The notes under the pieces are model-generated. The model had not been told where the DNA came from. It did no database searches and saw nothing but the letters and a program-made list of their open reading frames with translations. From contig NW_026731879.1 of the NCBI RefSeq assembly GCF_028476545.1, positions 469,501 through 533,500 on the forward strand: 64,000 bases of DNA, written 5' to 3'. The DNA is from Physella acuta. Its lineage: Eukaryota > Mollusca > Gastropoda > Physidae. Made by a program: the position numbers and the translations under genes. Shown here piece by piece: positions 57,815 through 64,000 of this stretch; position 1 is the stretch's first letter; each line of letters opens with the position of its first letter.

Positions 57815-57912
57815 ATCCAGCCAGCCAGCCAGCCCGTCCATCCGTCAGTCAGTCAGTCCGTCAGTCCGTCCGTCCGTCCGTCCGTCAGTCCGTCAGTCAG
57901 TCAGTCATCGAT
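57815..57912. repeat. tetranucleotide repeat (CAGC / CAGT / CCGT)n
   Basis: CAGCCAGCCAGCC changes to CCGTCCATCCGT and then to CAGTCAGTCCGT steps, all 4-bp periodic. Confidence 0.93.
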
Positions 57913-58265
57913 AAAGATTCTAGAACCATAAAAGTGTACAACAACAGATGGTGGTGTATCTTACTTGCATCTCAGTGTCTTATTATAAGTAATGCAGTAG
58001 GGTCGATTTATAAAACCACTTTCACTTTTTGATCGTCGACAAAATGTTTACTCTTTCGCATACGTCAACAAAATAACGTACAGAAAATATTAAATACACG
58101 CATATTGCTAAAACATATTAAACGGTTTAATGTCAAATAATATTTTCGCATAGATTTATAGAAAACTACTGAATTAAAATGTTTCAAATAATTATGTCAG
58201 GGGAGGTAATTTAAAAAGAAATTCTACTTACGCTAAATAATGCTATTTAGGTTAAATTTTTTTCA
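57913..58265. other. unique AT-rich non-coding stretch
   Basis: No gene or repeat is recognised. Confidence 0.5.
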
Positions 58266-59657
<1,392 letters not shown>

Positions 59658-59672
59658 GCCATAAACCACGAC

Positions 59673-60252
59673 GTCAATCTAAAGCTGTTGGGCCATATAA
59701 CAATGACTCAATCTAAAGCTGGTGGGACATAAAACCATGACGTCAATCTAAAGCTGGTGGGACGTATAACCATGACGTCAATCTAAATCTGGTGGGACTT
59801 ATAACCATGACGTCAATCTAAAGCTGGTTGGACGTATAACCATGACGTCAATCTAAAGCTGGTGGGACGTATAACCATGACGTCAATCTAAAGCTGGTGG
59901 GACGTATAACCATGACGTCAATCTAAAGCTGGTGGGACGTATAACCATGACGTCAATCTAAAGCTGGTTGGACGTATAACCATGACATCAATCTAAAGCT
60001 GGTGGGACGTATAACCATGACGTCAATCTAAAGCTGGTGGGACGTATAACCATGACGTCAATCTAAAGCTGGTGGGACGTATAACCATGACGTCAATCTA
60101 AAGCTGGTGGGACGTATAACCATGACGTCAATCTAAAGCTGGTGGGACGTATAACCATGACATCAATCTAAAGCTGGTGGGACGTATAACCATGACGTCA
60201 ATCTAAAGCTGGTGGGACGTATAACCATGACGTCAATCTAAAGCTGGTGGGA
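59673..60252. repeat. 35-bp minisatellite, ~16.5 copies
   Basis: GTCAATCTAAAGCTGGTGGG then ACGTATAACCATGAC, 35 bp. Left-edge units are the most diverged (GGGCCATATAACAATGACTC) and the right edge ends in GGGACGTCTAGCTAGGACGT. GACGTC is formed at each unit junction. Confidence 0.95.
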
Positions 60253-60522
60253 CGTCTAGCTAGGACGTCAACCTTACACTGTGCGATATAGGTGGTTATG
60301 ATGCTTATTGTACAATTCAGAAGAGATGCACAGTGTATTAAAAAGGTCAAGGATATTCATTTACAGTTCAAAAGAAAGATCAAGGACACGCACATTTTTG
60401 GCACCCACTGGCAGATCTGTGTCAGCCCAGTAAGTCATTCCACTTTGTGACCTTACACCTTGTTTCGTTTATGGGTTTATGGGGGTGTGTGGCGGTGGGG
60501 GTGGGGGGGGGGTGGGCTGTTG
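60253..60522. other. unique non-coding stretch with a G run
   Basis: No gene is seen. TGGGGGTGTGTGGCGGTGGG and following G-rich sequence lie near 60479-60515. Confidence 0.5.
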
Positions 60523-60646
60523 TATTCACAATACCGTCACTACATTGCCGGCTGTATTCACAATACCGTCACTACATTGCCGGCTGTATTCACAATACCG
60601 TCACTACATTGCCGGCTCTATTCACCATACCGTCAATACATTCAGT
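60523..60646. repeat. 32-bp minisatellite, ~4 copies, with a stray unit at 61058
   Basis: TTCACAATACCGTCACTACA then TTGCCGGCTGTA, 32 bp. The last unit is broken by the MITE at 60643. A further ATACCGTCACTACATTGCCG unit appears at 61058-61078, after the MITE, ~60 bp of unique DNA and the solo LTR. The array was therefore split by at least two insertions. Confidence 0.85.
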
Positions 60647-60786
60647 GTTTCTTCCAGACTTTTTTCTCCGGGGGGGGGGGGGGGCACTTGAAATTCTCCG
60701 GGGGGGGGGGCGGACACTGTTAAATTATATAAATTTCATTTCGTTCGGGGGGGGGGGGCGGTAGAAGCGATGCCTGTAAGAAACTG
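60643..60786 (+). mobile_element. G-run hAT-type MITE with perfect 8-bp target duplication
   Basis: The left end is CAGTGTTTCTTCCAGAC; the right end GCCTGTAAGAAACTG is its inverted counterpart (CAGTTTCTTACAG). AATACATT flanks both sides (60635-60642 and 60787-60794), a perfect 8-bp duplication. The 144-bp interior has three G runs of about 9-14 separated by CACTTGAAATTCTCC, CGGACACTGTTAAATT and CATTTCGTTC. Non-coding. Strong G-quadruplex potential on the plus strand. Confidence 0.85.
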
Positions 60787-60844
60787 AATACATTTATAGT
60801 CTAGAACTAGTGGAGAGTGCATGTGTGAGTGGAGTTCACCCTAC

Positions 60845-61056
60845 TGTGTAGTTACCCTTGTGTGTTTATGTCTTGTAGTCCCAAGGTCGAATGCGGGTAT
60901 AAAATGGCGAGTGAACGATTGTGGGGGGAGTCAGCAGGTTAGTAGCTGTTAGGACGAGGGCTGTTCTGGTACGCTTGAATGCATTGAGACGAATAAAAGT
61001 AGTGAAGTTATACACGAAGTGTTGTTGTTGATTTGAAACGAACCCAGAACGTAACA
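60845..61056 (+). mobile_element. solo LTR of an LTR retrotransposon (fossil)
   Basis: The 212-bp unit begins TGTGTAGTTACCC and ends GAACGTAACA, giving TG...CA ends with short inversion (GTTAC/GTAAC). It contains TATAAAA at 60898 and AATAAA at 60992, in the order expected of an LTR promoter and polyadenylation signal. The flanking CCTAC and CATAC agree at four of five bases, a likely 5-bp target duplication. No internal region adjoins it, so it looks like a solo LTR left by recombination. Gypsy-like affinity is likely from length and ends but not proven. Moderate age. Confidence 0.65.
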
Positions 61057-61119
61057 CATACCGTCACTACATTGCCGGCTATAGTCAACCGGTTATTCGT
61101 GACGTCATATAAATCAAAT

Positions 61120-61312
61120 CTGTGTTTTAATTTCGAATTGAACTAAATGAATTAAATGAATCGATGAAATCGATGTTTTAATTTAGAGCTGAACATTAAA
61201 TGAAATGATTAAATCGATGTTTAATTTAGACTTAAACTTATTGAATGAATCGATTTGATCGGTGTTTTAATTTTGACTTGAACTCATTGAATGAATCGAT
61301 TTGATCTCCCCG
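61120..61312. repeat. four diverged ~60-bp direct repeats
   Basis: The words TGTTTTAATTTNGANYTGAA, then NTTGAATGAATCGATTTGAT, recur four times (about 61120, 61172, 61216, 61260) with increasing similarity rightwards. AT-rich and non-coding. Confidence 0.7.
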
Positions 61313-61320
61313 CACATTTG

Positions 61321-61733
61321 TGTGAGACGTAAAACAGGGGAGGCCACTTGCAGTCATCCACGCGCGGCCCCTGCTTGCCCGGTAGAGTTGCGGCCCCTGC
61401 TTGCCCGGTAGAGTTGTCTTCCGTGTCTGCCCCGCGCCAACCCGAGCAGCAGAAGTGCGCCTACGTCTGCTGGATCACTTCCTTGAACCGTTGACTGGCA
61501 CCGAGCTGATAGCAGACGTCTCACCAGTTTTTCTAGAGGTTTCGTGCTTCAAACTCGCCTATCTCATTTTGATAATCAAGTTAATTAGTTTACTTAAGTT
61601 ATTTGTTTTAATGAAGTGATTTGGTTAAAAACGTTCTCCGTCGGAGGATATATTTTCAAAGGCATTTGTGAGTCGCCCAACTAAGAAAGTAGCGGATCTA
61701 AAACCTTTCTTATTGTGTCCCGTGGGTCTCACA
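61321..61733. other. possible LTR-like unit with TGTGAGAC / GTCTCACA ends
   Basis: TGTGAGACG at 61321 and GGGTCTCACA ending at 61733 are inverted by 8 bp and have TG...CA ends, 413 bp apart. Inside is a tandem pair of ~26 bp (GCGGCCCCTGCTTGCCCGGT, 61357-61408) and a GC-rich segment. Fourteen bases after the end, TGGTTCTCGC could be a primer-binding-like start. No target duplication or polyadenylation signal is evident, so it may equally be unique DNA or a non-coding first exon. A 72-codon frame at 61401-61619 is not recognisable. Confidence 0.25.
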
Positions 61734-61889
61734 CTGCCCCGCGTGTGGATAAGTGGTTCTCGCACTCAGGAGGCACGGGATTAAGTTTGCACGACCGAAT
61801 GTGAGTACACCCAATGTATTTTTCTGGTTTTTCTCTCGGTACAAACAAATATTTATTTAGAGCTCTCCAGGCATCATGTTCTAGTCTCT

Positions 61890-64000
61890 TCTACTGTCCC
61901 AGCTGTCCCAGGTCTCCTACTGTCCCAGGTCTCCTGCTGTCCCAGGTCTCCTACTGTCCCAGCTGTCCCAGGTCTCCTACTGTCCCAGGTCTCCTGCTGT
62001 CCCAGGTCTCCTACTGTCCCAGGTCTCCTACTGTCCCAGGTCTCCTGCTGTCCCAGGTCTCCTACTGTCCCAGGTCTCCTGCTGTCCCAGGTCTCCTACT
62101 GTCCCAGGTCTCCTACTGTCCCAGCTGTCCCAGGTCTCCTACTGTCCCAGGTCTCCTACTGTCCCAGGTCTCCTACTGTCCCAGGTCTCCTACTGTCCCA
62201 GCTGTCCCAGGTCTCCTACTGTCCCAGGTCTCCTACTGTCCCAGGTCTCCTACTGTCTCAGGTCTCCTACTGTCCCAGGTCTCCTACTGTCCCAGGTCTC
62301 CTACTGTCTCAGGTCTCCTACTGTCCCAGGTCTCCTACTGTCCCAGGTCTCCTACTGTCCCAGGTCTCCTACTGTCCCAGGTCTCCTACTGTCTCAGGTC
62401 TCCTACTGTCCCAGGTCTCCTACTGTCCCAGCTGTCCCAGGTCTCCTACTGTCCCAGGTCTCCTACTGTCCCAGGTCTCCTACTGTCCCAGGTCTCCTAC
62501 TGTCCCAGGTCTCCTACTGTCCCAGGTCTCCTACTGTCCCAGCTGTCCCAGGTCTCCTACTGTCCCAGGTCTCCTACTGTCCCAGGTCTCCTACTGTCCC
62601 AGGTCTCCTACTGTCCCAGGTCTCCTACTGTCCCAGGTCTCCTACTGTCCCAGGTCTCCTGCTGTCCCAGGTCTCCTACTGTCCCAGGTCTCCTACTGTC
62701 CCAGGTCTCCTGCTGTCCCAGGTCTCCTACTGTCCCAGGTCTCCTGCTGTCCCAGGTCTCCTACTGTCCCAGGTCTCCTACTGTCCCAGCTGTCCCAGGT
62801 CTCCTACTGTCCCAGGTCTCCTACTGTCCCAGGTCTCCTACTGTCCCAGGTCTCCTACTGTCCCAGGTCTCCTACTGTCCCAGCTGTCCCAGGTCTCCTA
62901 CTGTCCCAGGTCTCCTACTGTCCCAGCTGTCCCAGGTCTCCTACTGTCCCAGGTCTCCTACTGTCCCAGCTGTCCCAGGTCTCCTACTGTCCCAGGTCTC
63001 CTACTGTCCCAGCTGTCCCAGGTCTCCTACTGTCCCAGCTGTCCCAGGTCTCCTACTGTCCCAGGTCTCCTACTGTCCCAGCTGTCCCAGGTCTCCTACT
63101 GTCCCAGCTGTCCCAGGTCTCCTACTGTCCCAGGTCTCCTACTGTCCCAGCTGTCCCAGGTCTCCTACTGTCCCAGCTGTCCCAGGTCTCCTACTGTCCC
63201 AGGTCTCCTACTGTCCCAGCTGTCCCAGGTCTCCTACTGTCCCAGGTCTCCTACTGTCCCAGCTGTCCCAGGTCTCCTACTGTCCCAGGTCTCCTACTGT
63301 CCCAGCTGTCCCAGGTCTCCTACTGTCCCAGGTCTCCTACTGTCCCAGGTCTCCTACTGTCCCAGGTCTCCTACTGTCCCAGGTCTCCTACTGTCCCAGG
63401 TCTCCTACTGTCCCAGGTCTCCTACTGTCCCAGGTCTCCTACTGTCCCAGCTGTCCCAGGTCTCCTACTGTCCCAGGTCTCCTACTGTCCCAGGTCTCCT
63501 ACTGTCCCAGCTGTCCCAGGTCTCCTACTGTCCCAGGTCTCCTACTGTCCCAGGTCTCCTACTGTCCCAGGTCTCCTACTGTCCCAGGTCTCCTACTGTC
63601 CCAGGTCTCCTACTGTCCCAGGTCTCCTACTGTCCCAGGTCTCCTACTGTCCCAGGTCTCCTACTGTCCCAGGTCTCCTACTGTCCCAGGTCTCCTACTG
63701 TCCCAGGTCTCCTACTGTCCCAGGTCTCCTACTGTCCCAGGTCTCCTACTGTCCCAGCTGTCCCAGGTCTCCTACTGTCCCAGGTCTCCTACTGTCCCAG
63801 GTCTCCTACTGTCCCAGGTCTCCTACTGTCCCAGGTCTTCTACTGTCCCAGGTCTCCTACTGTCCCAGGTCTCCTACTGTCCCAGGTCTCCTACTGTCCC
63901 AGGTCTCCTACTGTCCCAGGTCTCCTACTGTCCCAGGTCTCCTACTGTCCCAGGTCTCCTACTGTCCCAGGTCTCCTACTGTCCCAGGTCTCCTACTGTC
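61890..64000. repeat. 17/26-bp modular minisatellite, ~115 copies, continues off the right edge
   Basis: AGGTCTCCTACTGTCCC (17 bp) is the main unit. Insertion of AGCTGTCCC makes a 26-bp version that recurs irregularly, most densely between about 62870 and 63310 where it alternates every one or two units. CTGCTGTCCC variants mark the left ~200 bp and about 62650-62760; TGTCTCAGG variants cluster at 62250-62400. The last ~250 bp are nearly pure 17-mers. C-rich on plus, with no long ORF. Confidence 0.96.

Noticed and set aside
61401-61619. 72-codon ORF in GC-rich DNA as a possible host exon
   Set aside because: No recognisable domain, no clear splice sites, and it overlaps a tandem duplication and an LTR-like candidate.

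Overview
The window looks like animal nuclear DNA and carries no host protein-coding gene that I can recognise. It contains Charlie-type hAT DNA transposons, non-LTR retrotransposons, Helitron-like ends, an LTR copy and degenerate (CCCTAA)n telomere-like DNA. The combination suggests a lophotrochozoan invertebrate, perhaps a mollusc. That assignment is inference from overall character; no marker gene is present. There are no rRNA or tRNA genes, CRISPR arrays or bacterial operons.

About half of the 64 kb (roughly 34 kb by my tally) is tandem repeat: some thirty unrelated minisatellite and microsatellite arrays with periods from 2 to 56 bp. The largest are 29652-35632 (19/22-bp modules), 46157-51265 (10/12-bp modules), 20507-23262 (39 bp), 61890-64000 (17/26 bp, running off the window), 54473-56565 (28 bp), 23676-25705 (30 bp), 6022-7845 (45 bp), 42808-44418 (27 bp) and 41041-42395 (31 bp). 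The very long open frames in these arrays, up to 1717 codons, arise because a repeat free of stops stays open. They are not treated as genes.

Transposable elements lie in the gaps between arrays. From 9.2 to 12.4 kb there is a decayed Charlie-type hAT (10788-12333) with recognisable terminal inverted repeats (TIRs), and beside it a second fragment of the same transposase in which a ~45-bp piece of coding sequence has become a four-copy tandem repeat. From 13730 to 16643 there is a compact LINE-derived element with a 12-14 bp target-site duplication (TSD) and a 42-A tail. It has an intact 435-codon ORF1, but its ORF2 is cut off after 49 codons. A 5'-truncated LINE ORF2 tail lies at 19228-19590. 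Short hAT-type MITEs with 8-bp duplications sit at 3561-3818 and 60643-60786, with older relatives at 57015-57142 and about 27573-27847. Helitron-type 3' ends occur at 17001 and 59554. A solo LTR is at 60845-61056. An unclassified ~0.7-kb family occurs three times (4123, 12707, 39777), and a second family with a long AAACRCAAAC-like tract several times.

The remaining unique stretches are non-coding. The best regulatory candidates are four copies of an E-box (TCACGTGW) placed 9-10 bp before a CCAAT box, at 3239, 3321, 36127 and 54186, and a cluster of three TGACGTCA sites followed by NRF1-like GCATGCGC motifs and telomere-like repeats at 39241-39660.
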